A stretch of 56,152 nucleotides of DNA from Alcanivoracaceae bacterium. GTDB taxonomy: Bacteria; Pseudomonadota; Gammaproteobacteria; Xanthomonadales; Marinicellaceae. The notes under the pieces are model-generated. The model ran no database searches. It saw only the letters and a program-made list of their open reading frames with translations, and had not been told where the DNA came from. A program made the translations under genes and the position numbers. The stretch lies in contig JADGEI010000015.1 in NCBI GenBank assembly GCA_016744455.1, positions 1-56,152 of the forward strand, given 5' to 3'. Numbering within the stretch: the first letter of the stretch is position 1; each line of letters starts with the position of its first letter. Of the stretch, positions 1-9,236 are shown in pieces.

Positions 1-49
1 ATTAATAAGTGATAATACCGATGTGATTTTTGTTAATGGTTTTGAATAA
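1..49 (+). CDS. C-terminal end of a probable secreted protein (partial)
   Basis: The window opens inside a reading frame (codons in phase from base 2) that ends at TAA 47-49. The visible residues read LISDNTDVIFVNGFE and then stop. The gene starts outside the window, so its function cannot be told. The last residues match the tail (hydrophobic-x-x-G-F-E-COOH) of three complete secreted or Tat-exported proteins in this window, at 30755-33433, 33560-34933 and 36950-37507. I therefore infer an exported protein of the same tail class. Confidence 0.6.
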   Translation, partial: LISDNTDVIFVNGFE

Positions 50-158
50 GTTAAAACCTTCGTTCTACGATGAAAAAGGTCTTATTATGCCGCAGGGTTG
101 ATATAGCTAGCCAAAGTTTTTCAGTGGTTTTGGGAATAAGTTGCAGAAATTGATTTCA

Positions 159-190
159 GTCAAATTATAAATGATTTGACAACCTATAAT
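159..190 (+). promoter_or_regulatory. Candidate promoter and inverted repeat before the acyl-CoA synthetase
   Basis: A perfect 7-bp inverted repeat, GTCAAAT (159-165) and ATTTGAC (174-180), is followed by TATAAT at 185-190. No good -35 box sits 17 bp upstream, and the repeat covers that region, so a bound regulator could act there. A start about 7 bp after the -10 falls at or next to the ATG at 198, so the message may be leaderless. This is inference from spacing only. Confidence 0.35.
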
Positions 191-197
191 TGCGAAT

Positions 198-2264
198 ATG
201 ATTAATTCACAATTGATAAATCCATCGAGTATCGTCGTTATTGGTGCGTCCAATGACTTACGAAAGGCAGGTGGAAAAATGTTGCATAATATTATTGCGG
301 GTGGTTACACTGGAAAAATATATGCGGTAAACCAAAGGGAATCTCAGGTTCAAGGACAAAATTCTTCTTCGACTATAGAGCAATTACCCAATGTTGATTT
401 AGCCATTTTGGCTATCCCAGCCCAGTTTTGTCCATCTGTTATTGACGAACTTGGTAAGAATCACAAGACCAAAGCTTTTATAGTCATTTCTGCTGGGTTT
501 AGTGAGCTTAATGAAGTGGGAGAAAAATTAGAACAAAAGATGATTGAAAATGCCAATAAATATTCGGCATCCTTATCTGGCCCCAACAGTATCGGTATAA
601 TCAATACACACTATTCTGGCGTTTTTACCACGCCTATACCACAGCTTGACAGCATTACTGGTTGTGATTTCATCTCTAGTTCTGGGGCTACTGCTGTTTT
701 TTTAATGGAAGCAGGTATGCAAGTGGGGTTACGATTTTCCAGTATTTACTCAGTTGGAAATGGTAAACAAATCTGTGCTGAAGATTACCTTGAATACTTA
801 GACGATAAGTTTGATCCAATCAATGGTTCGAAAACCATTATCATGTACTTAGAAAACATTAGTAAACCACAAAAACTACTAAAACATGCAACATCAATCA
901 TTGCAAAAGGTGGGCGTATTGCGGCAATAAAATCTGGTGCTACCAAAGCAGGGTCGCGTGCAGCAAGTTCGCATACTGGGGCAATGGCAACTTCTGACAT
1001 GGCTACCCGGGCTTTATTTAGAAAAGCAGGGATTGTTTATTGCAGCTCAAGAGAGGAACTAATCTCTGTGGCTTCTGTTTTTTCTTATAAAAGGTTAACT
1101 GGTAAAAACATTGCAGTAATCACTCATGCTGGTGGTTCAGCCGTTATGTTGTCCGATGCACTAGCCCAAGGTGGTCTACATGTACCATTATTGTCCGGTG
1201 AAATTGCAGAGGAATTATTGGAATACCTCCACAGTGGTTCATCAGTATCTAATCCCATCGATTTCTTAGCCACAGGAAGCGCAGAACAATTAGGGATTAT
1301 AATTGACTTTTGTGAACATAAATTTGATTGCATTGATGCCATGGTTGTAGTCTTTGGCAGTCCTGGTTTGTTTGATGTAGAAAACGTTTATAAAGTACTC
1401 AATGTTAAAATGGATGTGTGCAAAAAACCCATTTTCCCCGTACTACCCTCATTGGTTAATGCGGCTAAAGAAATTAACTATTTTCTCTCCAAAGGTCATG
1501 TTAACTTTCCTGATGAAGTTATTTTGGGCAAGGCATTGTGTGAAGTTTATAATACAGGAGCCCCAAGTGAACCATCAAATATAGAAAACATAATTGACAT
1601 AAAAAAAATCAAATCAGTGTTAAATACTCCAACTGATGTTGAGGGTTATCTTTCAGTTGAAGCAAATAATACTATTATGGATGCCCTCGGAATTCCACGA
1701 GCTGCTGAAATTGCAGTAGACTCGGAGTATCAAGCATTACAAGCGGCTCAAAAATTATGCTTTCCTTTAGTGATGAAGGTAATAGGTCCAGTTCACAAAT
1801 CTGATGTTGGCGGTGTTGCTTTAGATATCAATTCTAATAATCTTGTTGTGGAGCAATACAAAGCCATGATGGAGATTCCAGAGGCGAGGGGAGTGTTAAT
1901 TCAGAAACAGCACCGTGGGATAGAATTATTTGTTGGAGTGAGTCATGAGCATGGTTTTGGCCATTTATTAATGATGGGTTTAGGTGGAATATTTGTTGAA
2001 GTCTTAGCAGACATAAAGGTTTGTTTATGTCCGTGTAGCAAGGAAGAAATTGTCTTTCGCTTAAAAAACCTTAAAGGCTACCCTTTACTTCAAGGTATTC
2101 GTGGAAAACCGGGTGTCGATATTGATGCTTTTGCAGAAATTATTTTGAAAATTAGCCACCTTACAGAGATATTACCCGAAATTACTGAATTGGATATCAA
2201 TCCTTTATTGGGGACAGGCACAGATATAATTGCTGTTGATATGAGGATTAGGATTGAAAAATAG
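198..2264 (+). CDS. NDP-forming acyl-CoA synthetase (acetate--CoA ligase family)
   Basis: Makes or breaks an acyl-CoA thioester with nucleotide phosphorylation (acid + CoA + ATP to acyl-CoA + ADP + Pi) through a phosphohistidine intermediate. At 688 residues it has the full fused layout: an N-terminal CoA-binding Rossmann domain (residues about 8-130, with VVIGASND), succinyl-CoA-ligase-like domains (about 150-450) with SSHTGAMATSD holding the likely phosphorylated His259, and a C-terminal ATP-grasp domain (about 465-688) ending in a typical ELDINPLL segment. There is no GNAT domain, so it is not a Pat-type fusion. The ATG at 198 fits the family's usual N-terminus. No Shine-Dalgarno is visible and a -10 box ends 7 bp upstream, so translation may be leaderless. 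The acyl substrate cannot be read from the sequence. The 3' end overlaps the next gene. Confidence 0.88.
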   Translation: MINSQLINPSSIVVIGASNDLRKAGGKMLHNIIAGGYTGKIYAVNQRESQVQGQNSSSTIEQLPNVDLAILAIPAQFCPSVIDELGKNHKTKAFIVISAGFSELNEVGEKLEQKMIENANKYSASLSGPNSIGIINTHYSGVFTTPIPQLDSITGCDFISSSGATAVFLMEAGMQVGLRFSSIYSVGNGKQICAEDYLEYLDDKFDPINGSKTIIMYLENISKPQKLLKHATSIIAKGGRIAAIKSGATKAGSRAASSHTGAMATSDMATRALFRKAGIVYCSSREELISVASVFSYKRLTGKNIAVITHAGGSAVMLSDALAQGGLHVPLLSGEIAEELLEYLHSGSSVSNPIDFLATGSAEQLGIIIDFCEHKFDCIDAMVVVFGSPGLFDVENVYKVLNVKMDVCKKPIFPVLPSLVNAAKEINYFLSKGHVNFPDEVILGKALCEVYNTGAPSEPSNIENIIDIKKIKSVLNTPTDVEGYLSVEANNTIMDALGIPRAAEIAVDSEYQALQAAQKLCFPLVMKVIGPVHKSDVGGVALDINSNNLVVEQYKAMMEIPEARGVLIQKQHRGIELFVGVSHEHGFGHLLMMGLGGIFVEVLADIKVCLCPCSKEEIVFRLKNLKGYPLLQGIRGKPGVDIDAFAEIILKISHLTEILPEITELDINPLLGTGTDIIAVDMRIRIEK

Positions 2265-3621
2265 AATTGTGAATAAAACAGAATTACTCTCGCCTGCGGG
2301 CACCTACAAGAACATGCAATATGCATTTGCCTACGGAGCAGATGCGGTTTATGCAGGGCAACCACGATACTCATTACGGGTACGTGAAAATGATTTCAAA
2401 AATACCGAAAGATTAGCACAAGGTATCGAAGAAGCTCATCGGCTCAACAAATTATTTTTTATTGCTTCAAATCTAGCTCCCCATAATAATAAGGTAAAAA
2501 CCTATATTCGTGACTTATCACCCATTATAGACATGAAACCTGATGCATTAATCATGTCAGATCCGGGTTTGATTATGATGGTAAGAGAAAAGTGGCCCGA
2601 GATACCAGTTCATTTATCAGTTCAAGCCAATGCGATTAATTTTGCCACGGTTAAATTTTGGAAATCCATGGGCTTGAGTCGAATCATATTATCGCGAGAA
2701 CTCAGTTTGGATGAAGTCAAAGAAATTCGACAAGAATGTCCTGATATCGAACTGGAGGTTTTTGTTCATGGTGCTTTGTGTATTGCTTACTCTGGACGTT
2801 GTTTGTTATCGGGTTACATGACTCATAGGGATTCCAACCAAGGCGCTTGCACCAATTCATGCCGATGGAAATACAATGCCATGGAAGCTACACAAGATTC
2901 AACTAGTGATGTTGTTCCTTTACATCAATCATCTGGCACAAATACCTACCAACCACATGAAAATGATGATGAAAACCCAATGTTTTTATTAGAAGAACAT
3001 GGCCGTCCAGGTGAACTCATGCCAGCCTATGAAGATGAGCATGGCACCTACATCATGAACTCAAAAGACTTGCGTGCAGTTCAACATGTCAAAACATTAA
3101 TTGACATGGGTATAGACTCTTTAAAAATTGAAGGCCGTACTAAATCACACTTTTATGCTGCACGAACAACTCAAGTTTATAGAAAAGCCATTGATGATGC
3201 ACACGCTGGCAAACAATTTGACATGGGGTTAATGGATACACTTGAAGGTTTAGCCAACCGTGGTTTTACCGAAGGGTTTTACCGCCTTCATCCACCAAAA
3301 GAGTTTCAAAACTACGAAACTGGTTTTTCAGGCAGTGACAAACAACAATTTGTTGGTGAAGTGATGACTTATGACCAAGGTTCCGGCTTATTGAAAATTG
3401 ATGTTAAAAATAAATTTCTGGTTGGAGACAACCTTGAATTGATGATGCCTACTGGAAATATTCAATTCAACTTATCTGATATGATTGGAAAGAAAGGGCA
3501 AAAAATAAATTATGCACCGGGCTCTGGTCATGTAGTCGATATACCGGTAGCAATTTCAGGGAAAGATTTAGCCGAAATTGATTTTGGATTATTGGTCAGG
3601 TACTTGCCGAATAAAGCTTGA
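2254..3621 (+). CDS. trhP: tRNA 5-hydroxyuridine synthesis protein TrhP (YegQ, peptidase U32 family)
   Basis: Prephenate-dependent hydroxylation of U34 in certain tRNAs is the known role of the E. coli homologue YegQ/TrhP. The protein follows that sequence closely: ELLSPAGTYKNMQYAFAYGA at the N-terminus, the U32 signature with EVFVHGALCIAYSGRC and the following Cys-rich CTNSC segment, and MNSKDLRAVQHV with LKIEGRTKS further on. Length (455) is normal. The start is uncertain. TTG 2254 has GAGG at 2243-2246 with 7-bp spacing and overlaps the previous gene by 11 bp; GTG 2269 matches the family N-terminus better but lacks a well-placed ribosome site. The overlap suggests co-transcription with the acyl-CoA synthetase, although no functional link is obvious. 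Confidence 0.92.
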   Translation: MKNRIVNKTELLSPAGTYKNMQYAFAYGADAVYAGQPRYSLRVRENDFKNTERLAQGIEEAHRLNKLFFIASNLAPHNNKVKTYIRDLSPIIDMKPDALIMSDPGLIMMVREKWPEIPVHLSVQANAINFATVKFWKSMGLSRIILSRELSLDEVKEIRQECPDIELEVFVHGALCIAYSGRCLLSGYMTHRDSNQGACTNSCRWKYNAMEATQDSTSDVVPLHQSSGTNTYQPHENDDENPMFLLEEHGRPGELMPAYEDEHGTYIMNSKDLRAVQHVKTLIDMGIDSLKIEGRTKSHFYAARTTQVYRKAIDDAHAGKQFDMGLMDTLEGLANRGFTEGFYRLHPPKEFQNYETGFSGSDKQQFVGEVMTYDQGSGLLKIDVKNKFLVGDNLELMMPTGNIQFNLSDMIGKKGQKINYAPGSGHVVDIPVAISGKDLAEIDFGLLVRYLPNKA

Positions 3622-3950
3622 TTGATTTTCTTTAATGGTTTGGGCTTGACGTCTTATTATACACAATTGCATATACTACGTATTAAAAATTATATATATT
3701 ACGAATTTTAGTTGAATATATGCTCTAGTCAGTTCTTTATAAATAATCAACAAAATGCAATTGTGAAGTGGTTCGGATTTTTAGTTAGTGTATCATAATT
3801 TTAATAAGAATAAGGCATTGATTGATACAAATAGAGCTCTGTATTTCCCTTAAAAAAAAGACCAAACGGCAGGATAATCGTTTTGCAATGTGTAAGCAAT
3901 CTGAAGGGATTGCGAAAAGGATGTAGCAAGTTAATCCAGCTACTCGATAA
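3622..3950. other. Intergenic region without a recognised gene
   Basis: AT-rich spacer between two converging genes. I see no convincing reading frame and no clear rho-independent terminator. TGTATCA near 3788 and TGATACA near 3820 form a loose inverted repeat. The last 100 bases look less AT-rich than the rest and could be the residue of a decayed gene, but nothing recognisable remains. Confidence 0.4.
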
Positions 3951-4850
3951 TTAACTACCACTAATTACCAACGAAATACTTAACAACAATGGTACTAATA
4001 GTGCCACTATCACATTCATGGCTAAATATTGAGGGTGTTGCCCAATATTTTCCCCATATTTTATAGCACCTGATAGGGAAAATAATGCCAAGGGTATTGG
4101 TATTAATGCCACCAAGCCAAATAGGGGAAGATAAGAAAAAACAACCAATGAAATAATTGTTATGGTAGATAACAATACAAATAGCCCGTAAACCAGGTTG
4201 CTTTTTTTGATTCCAAAAGCTATAGGGAAATGATTTCTCCCCGATTTTTTATCAGCTTCAATATCTGGGTATTGATTTAATAACAATAAATTATTTACCA
4301 GAAAGAATGGAACCAGTGCTATCAAGAATGTTTGATTAAAATAAACGCCTGATAAGACATATTGAGTTCCAAGTACAAACAGAAAACCAAATCCAAAACC
4401 GGGCGCTATTAAACATAATAGAGGATGTTTGTTGATCCAAGAGGTATAACTAATTATCAAAAAAGCCCCTAATAATCCAATGGGTAAAATGCTTATTCCA
4501 TGCTTCCAAAGAAAAAATATACCAATAGATAAAGTTAGAATTAGACTTAAAATACCGATATTTAGTACAGCTCCAAGCATCTGTGGGTTTTGGACTAAGG
4601 CACCGCTTCCGCCGCTAAAAGGTGTTCTCTTGGTAATTAAATCAAGGCCACTTTTGAAATCTAAATATTCATTAAATGTGTTAACACTGATATGTGCAAA
4701 CAAAGCACCGCTAAAAACCAGTAGCAACATTGAAATATCAATTGCAGACTTTGAGTTAAGTACAATGCTTACACCTAAAAAAACACAAATAGGTGTTAGT
4801 ATTAGGAATGGAGCTCTTATGCTGAGCAGTAACGTTTTTATAGTTTTCAT
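3951..4850 (-). CDS. UbiA-family prenyltransferase (MenA/UbiA-like)
   Basis: Integral membrane enzyme that transfers a polyprenyl chain from its diphosphate to an aromatic or other acceptor. Both Asp-rich motifs are present: NEYLDFKSGLD (about residues 60-70), followed by an Arg-Thr-Pro segment, and QYPDIEADKKSGR (about 193-205), which bind the Mg-diphosphate. About eight to nine hydrophobic segments fill the 299 residues. MenA (dihydroxynaphthoate) is the nearest family I can name, but no quinone genes are next to it and the acceptor is unknown. It lies 5 bp downstream of the thioredoxin-like gene on the same strand, so the two are probably one transcript. Confidence 0.8.
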   Translation of the reverse strand: MKTIKTLLLSIRAPFLILTPICVFLGVSIVLNSKSAIDISMLLLVFSGALFAHISVNTFNEYLDFKSGLDLITKRTPFSGGSGALVQNPQMLGAVLNIGILSLILTLSIGIFFLWKHGISILPIGLLGAFLIISYTSWINKHPLLCLIAPGFGFGFLFVLGTQYVLSGVYFNQTFLIALVPFFLVNNLLLLNQYPDIEADKKSGRNHFPIAFGIKKSNLVYGLFVLLSTITIISLVVFSYLPLFGLVALIPIPLALFSLSGAIKYGENIGQHPQYLAMNVIVALLVPLLLSISLVISGS

Positions 4851-4855
4851 AAATA

Positions 4856-5386
4856 CTACGTTCTTAAACGCATTCCAATTTCAGTTGAATACCCTACTGA
4901 GCGATGAGTTACGTTCCCTTCTTCGTCAATGACAAAATAGGTCGGAAAGCCTTTGATTTTATAATCTTGCATTAGTTGGTCATTTCCATAGAGTACGGGC
5001 ATAGTTAGTTCTAACTCATTGGCAAAATCTTGGATTTCTGCTTCAAATTCGTAACTCAGGCCAATCACAAGGATTTCGAGCTCATCTTTATCTCTGGCTT
5101 TCCGTAAAGCATTGAGGTTTCCACCACTCATGTGGCAAATACTACACCATGGTGCGAAAAAATAGATAAGGACTTTTTTGCCTTTTAGTTGGGATAATTG
5201 CAGGGTTTCTCCTGCGATAGATTGCAGTGTAAAATCGGGTGCTGGCTCACCATTAGCGGCTAATGTTCCGCGGTTTTGGTACCATGAAAACAAAACCAAA
5301 ACCAATACAATAATACTGGCTTCAAATAAGATGGATGCCCATTTGTTTTTCTTAACATACTTGACTATTTTTTTTAACGAATTCAT
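4856..5386 (-). CDS. TlpA/ResA-like membrane-anchored thioredoxin
   Basis: A 176-residue protein with a basic N-terminus and one membrane segment (about residues 18-36), then a periplasmic thioredoxin-like domain. The redox motif is CSIC in FFAPWCSICHMSGG (about residues 94-99), and the cis-proline loop is GFPTYFVID. The AhpC/TSA-type start APDFTLQSIAGETLQL is typical of TlpA and ResA, which reduce disulfides for cytochrome or other periplasmic targets. The non-canonical CSIC dipeptide is also seen in TlpA-like proteins. It is first in a probable two-gene unit with the UbiA-type prenyltransferase; a shared role is not evident. Confidence 0.85.
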   Translation of the reverse strand: MNSLKKIVKYVKKNKWASILFEASIIVLVLVLFSWYQNRGTLAANGEPAPDFTLQSIAGETLQLSQLKGKKVLIYFFAPWCSICHMSGGNLNALRKARDKDELEILVIGLSYEFEAEIQDFANELELTMPVLYGNDQLMQDYKIKGFPTYFVIDEEGNVTHRSVGYSTEIGMRLRT

Positions 5387-5464
5387 TATTTATCCTGATT
5401 TTTTTGTATTCTATCCCCTATTGATAAAGAATTCAGTTAAAATCTTTCAAACTTTATTTTAACA

Positions 5465-5491
5465 CGTCATTCCCGCGAAGGCGGGAATCCA
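5465..5491 (+). repeat. Palindromic repeat, left copy of an inverted pair
   Basis: The 27-base unit has the near-perfect hairpin TTCCCGCGAAGGCGGGAA at its core. Its exact reverse complement recurs at 5587-5612. It is a cousin of the 34-bp units of the array at 55688-56152 (same GTCATTCC...GGAATCCA frame). Confidence 0.8.
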
Positions 5492-5586
5492 TTTTAAACA
5501 CAATACTTTAATTATTAATGTGAACCAATTGCTGAGAAGATAGAGCTTGTTTTGTATTATAAATGAATTAAAAATTTAACAAATAC

Positions 5587-5612
5587 TGGATTCCCGCCTT
5601 CGCGGGAATGAC
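5587..5612 (-). repeat. Palindromic repeat, right copy of an inverted pair
   Basis: Reverse complement of the unit at 5465-5491, ending 16 bp before the mutS start codon. With the left copy it brackets about 95 bp of AT-rich DNA, a BIME-like arrangement, in what must be the mutS promoter or leader. Confidence 0.8.
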
Positions 5613-5628
5613 AGTGAGAGATTCATAA

Positions 5629-8175
5629 ATGGCAAAAGTTCAACCAACACATACTCCAATGATGCTTCAGTATCTAAAGATTAAAGCTGACTATTCCGAT
5701 ATGTTGGTGTTTTATCGCATGGGCGATTTTTATGAGTTGTTTATGCAAGATGCTATTGATGCTGCTAAATTATTGGATATTACTTTAACTTATCGTGGTA
5801 AAGCCAATGGCAATCCTATTCCTATGTGTGGCGTTCCTTATCACTCTGTTGATCCTTACTTAGCGAAATTAGTAAAAATGGGCCGTTCTATCGCGATATG
5901 TGAGCAAATTGGTGACCCAAAAACATCAAAAGGACCTGTTGAACGTAAGGTTATGCGTATTATTACACCAGGAACAGTGACAGAAGAAGCGCTAATGGAC
6001 GCACGCAGTGAAAGCCTGTTACTTGCTATTCACAGTAATAAGATTGGTTATGCTCTAGCCACTTGTGAACTATCTTCTGGCCGCATTGTTGTCATTGAAG
6101 TCGAAGATAAAGAAACATTGTTTGCACAAATCGAACGCCTCAATCCTAGTGAAATTTTAGTACAGGAAGATTCAACACTCAGTGCTGAATTAAGCCATTA
6201 CCCAGTCAATGAAAGACCTTCATGGGATTTTGATCAAGACACTGCTTTAATGACGTTGACCAAACATTACAGAACGCAAGATTTAAAAGGCTTTGGTATT
6301 GAAGGCCATTCGTTATCTATAAATGCTCTGGGTTGTTTGTTTAATTATATACAACATACTCAGAAAGCTGTGATGAAACACATTCAACCAATAACCACAG
6401 AATTGTTGAATGAGTTTTTACACCTTGATGCCAGTACCCGTAAAAATCTTGAAATTGAAGTCAATAACAATGGTGGGGTTGAGCATACATTATGCGACTT
6501 ACTTGATTGTGCTTCAACAGCTATGGGTTCTCGGCAGCTAAGGCGTTGGATTAAACAACCCCTGCAAAATCGAAAGAAGCTCAATTCGCGTTTAAATTCC
6601 ATTACAGCCTTAATAGATAATGGCATTATTTTTGATTTACAAGACACCTTTAAGGGAATTGGCGATATTGAAAGGATTACCACACGAATTTCAATGTTAA
6701 GTGCTAGGCCACGTGATTTGGTAACGCTTGCTAGTTCTCTAACAAAGGTTCTGCAGCTCAAAAAAACACTACATACGGTAGATTCTCAAGAATTAAGTTC
6801 TCTTAATGAGCAATTGAACACCCATCAGATGGTTATCAACCTTATCGAAAGTGCCATCAAGGAAAACCCGCCTGTTATCATTCGAGATGGTGGTGTTATT
6901 GCCGATGGTTATGATGAAGAGTTAGATGAATTACGTCGTATCAGTACAGATGCTAGCCAATATATGTTGGACTTTGAACAAGGAGAAAAAGACTCATCAG
7001 GGATATCGGCCCTCAAAGTGGGTTTCAATAGAGTACATGGTTATTTTATTGAAATATCAAAACTGCACACAGATAAAGTGCCAGAACATTATATAAGACG
7101 TCAAACTCTTAAAGCGGTAGAACGTTATACAACACCTGAATTAAAATCCTTTGAAGACAAAGTACTTAGTTCAAAAGAACGTTCATTGGCTTGTGAAAAA
7201 GCGTTATACCAAGAATTGTTAATGTCTTTAGCAAATGATATCTCAGAGTTGCAACAAACAGGGCATGCAGTTGCACAATTAGATGCTTTAAATACGTTGT
7301 CAGAACGGGCCTTAACATTGAACTTTAATCGCCCAGACTTATGTGACGAGAATTGCATTGATATACGCCAAGGTCGCCACCCAGTCGTAGAACAAATTCA
7401 AAATATGCCGTTTGAACCGAATAACATGTCGTTGGATAAACGCACACAAATGTTAATCATTACCGGTCCAAACATGGGTGGTAAATCAACCTATATGCGC
7501 CAGAATGCTCTTATTGTATTGTTAGCCAGTATTGGCAGTTATGTTCCAGCACAAAGCGCAAAAATTGGCAAAGTTGATCGGATATTTACCCGAATTGGTG
7601 CAGGAGACGATCTAACAAAAGGGCGATCAACTTTTATGGTAGAGATGACTGAAACTGCCAATATTCTACACAATGCCACAGAAAATTCATTGGTCTTGAT
7701 GGATGAGATAGGGCGTGGCACCTCGACTTATGATGGTTTATCTCTGGCTCAAGCCTGTGCCTTACATTTGGCACAAGTAAATAGATCTTTCACCTTATTT
7801 GCTACTCATTATTTTGAAATTACTGCCTTTGCTAAGGAAGTCGATAATATCGAAAACGTACACTTGGACGCCATCGAGCATGATGACACTATTGTTTTTT
7901 TGCATTCGGTAAAGAATGGAGCTGCTTCACGTTCTTATGGTTTACAAGTAGCAGCATTAGCAGGTATTCCCAGCAAGGTATTACAAAATGCAAAAAAGAC
8001 ATTGAAATTACTCGAACAAAACAAAATGCCAGAACCAGTCCCTGTGCAAACTTCTTTTTTTGATGATATTGTGGCTGAAAGTGCCATTGAAAAAGAAGTA
8101 AAAAGCATTAACCCGGATGAATTAACTCCACGACAAGCTTTGGATTTATTATACAAATTAAAGAAACTTCAATGA
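5629..8175 (+). CDS. mutS: DNA mismatch repair protein MutS
   Basis: Recognises base mismatches and small loops as a dimer and starts methyl-directed or nick-directed repair with MutL. At 848 residues it is a full-length MutS: N-terminal mismatch-binding domain with the Phe-x-Glu wedge in RMGDFYELF (about residues 26-34), connector, core and clamp domains, then the ATPase with Walker [10 protein letters not shown] (from about residue 613), Walker [15 protein letters not shown] and FATHYFE. The C-terminal helix-turn-helix region ([17 protein letters not shown]) is also present. GAGAG at 5615-5619 could serve as a weak ribosome site for ATG 5629. The stop overlaps the next start by 4 bp, so the two lipoprotein genes downstream are likely co-transcribed with it. 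Confidence 0.98.
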   Translation: MAKVQPTHTPMMLQYLKIKADYSDMLVFYRMGDFYELFMQDAIDAAKLLDITLTYRGKANGNPIPMCGVPYHSVDPYLAKLVKMGRSIAICEQIGDPKTSKGPVERKVMRIITPGTVTEEALMDARSESLLLAIHSNKIGYALATCELSSGRIVVIEVEDKETLFAQIERLNPSEILVQEDSTLSAELSHYPVNERPSWDFDQDTALMTLTKHYRTQDLKGFGIEGHSLSINALGCLFNYIQHTQKAVMKHIQPITTELLNEFLHLDASTRKNLEIEVNNNGGVEHTLCDLLDCASTAMGSRQLRRWIKQPLQNRKKLNSRLNSITALIDNGIIFDLQDTFKGIGDIERITTRISMLSARPRDLVTLASSLTKVLQLKKTLHTVDSQELSSLNEQLNTHQMVINLIESAIKENPPVIIRDGGVIADGYDEELDELRRISTDASQYMLDFEQGEKDSSGISALKVGFNRVHGYFIEISKLHTDKVPEHYIRRQTLKAVERYTTPELKSFEDKVLSSKERSLACEKALYQELLMSLANDISELQQTGHAVAQLDALNTLSERALTLNFNRPDLCDENCIDIRQGRHPVVEQIQNMPFEPNNMSLDKRTQMLIITGPNMGGKSTYMRQNALIVLLASIGSYVPAQSAKIGKVDRIFTRIGAGDDLTKGRSTFMVEMTETANILHNATENSLVLMDEIGRGTSTYDGLSLAQACALHLAQVNRSFTLFATHYFEITAFAKEVDNIENVHLDAIEHDDTIVFLHSVKNGAASRSYGLQVAALAGIPSKVLQNAKKTLKLLEQNKMPEPVPVQTSFFDDIVAESAIEKEVKSINPDELTPRQALDLLYKLKKLQ

Positions 8176-9236
8176 AATTTGTATTTCTTTTGATACTCTC
8201 TATTCTTGCTTTATTGACAGCTTGTAGCAATGAATCGCCTGAGCCAATCCATTTTAAACAGCCAAATTTCAACACCATAAACACCACTTATTGGGATTAT
8301 CCATCTCAGCAAGTTTTTAACAGTTTTATGTCAATTGAATTTGATGGTTTGTCTTATGCCAATAAAAGGAAAATGGCAGAAGTCCTGTTAACGCACAATT
8401 ATTCTGGTGAGGCGATTACTGTTTTAGACTCAATTGATGCAGTTAAAAGCCAGTACCTGGTTTATTTGCTTCTATTGGCAAATTATACAAATGGAGATTT
8501 TGAAAAAGCGCTAGATATATTCATAAACGAAAAGTCAAATAAGAGCAATTTGCCATTAGTCAACTTGTACTATAAAATTTTACTCGAATTAGGTCGAGGT
8601 AAAGAAGTTATTAGTCATTTTGTCTTAAATAAACACGCAGATTTTATAACTAACTATTATTTGGCATTGGCCTATTTACAAGATAATCAATGCAACAAAA
8701 CAATTCCATTACTCACAACAGTTATTGACAAAAACCCAAATGCAAATAAGTTATATGCACCGCTTGCAACTGCATTACAAAAGTGTAATCGACTACAAGA
8801 AGCCAATGAAGCACGCCTTAAACATGGAACTATTGCATTACCTGCAAATGATGAATTTGCACAAAGATTGGAAAAAAATGGAAACCCGGTAAAATACACA
8901 AACGAATTACTGCGCATAGCAACTTCTCAAAATGATTCCACTAAAATTAGAGGACTATCAGAACAATTAATTCAATACAAGTATTTTTCAACTGAATTAT
9001 ACGTAAACTATGCTATCGCATTGCGACAAGCTAGACTTCTAAATCAGGCTAATTTAGCCTTGTTTGAAGCGATAAAACTAAATGGTTCTCATGAAAAATC
9101 CTATCAATTATTATTTGAGTTTAACCGCGCCAGTAATAAGGCTATTGCCAAAGAAGCAATTAATAATCTCATTCAATTAGACCCCAGCAACACATTGTAC
9201 AAAAAAGCAAAAAATTATTTGGAGAATAGTGAATGA
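8172..9236 (+). CDS. TPR-like lipoprotein
   Basis: A 354-residue protein with a lipoprotein signal peptide (LALLTAC, Cys at about residue 18). The rest is helical, with repeat-like segments such as [20 protein letters not shown] and [20 protein letters not shown] that look like tetratricopeptide repeats, ending with [19 protein letters not shown]. No catalytic motif is seen. It overlaps mutS by 4 bp upstream and the FG-GAP/UnbV-ASPIC lipoprotein by 4 bp downstream. TPR proteins are common partners of UnbV-ASPIC proteins, so I infer that these two work together at the membrane. The link with mutS is probably only transcriptional. Confidence 0.7.
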   Translation: MKFVFLLILSILALLTACSNESPEPIHFKQPNFNTINTTYWDYPSQQVFNSFMSIEFDGLSYANKRKMAEVLLTHNYSGEAITVLDSIDAVKSQYLVYLLLLANYTNGDFEKALDIFINEKSNKSNLPLVNLYYKILLELGRGKEVISHFVLNKHADFITNYYLALAYLQDNQCNKTIPLLTTVIDKNPNANKLYAPLATALQKCNRLQEANEARLKHGTIALPANDEFAQRLEKNGNPVKYTNELLRIATSQNDSTKIRGLSEQLIQYKYFSTELYVNYAIALRQARLLNQANLALFEAIKLNGSHEKSYQLLFEFNRASNKAIAKEAINNLIQLDPSNTLYKKAKNYLENSE

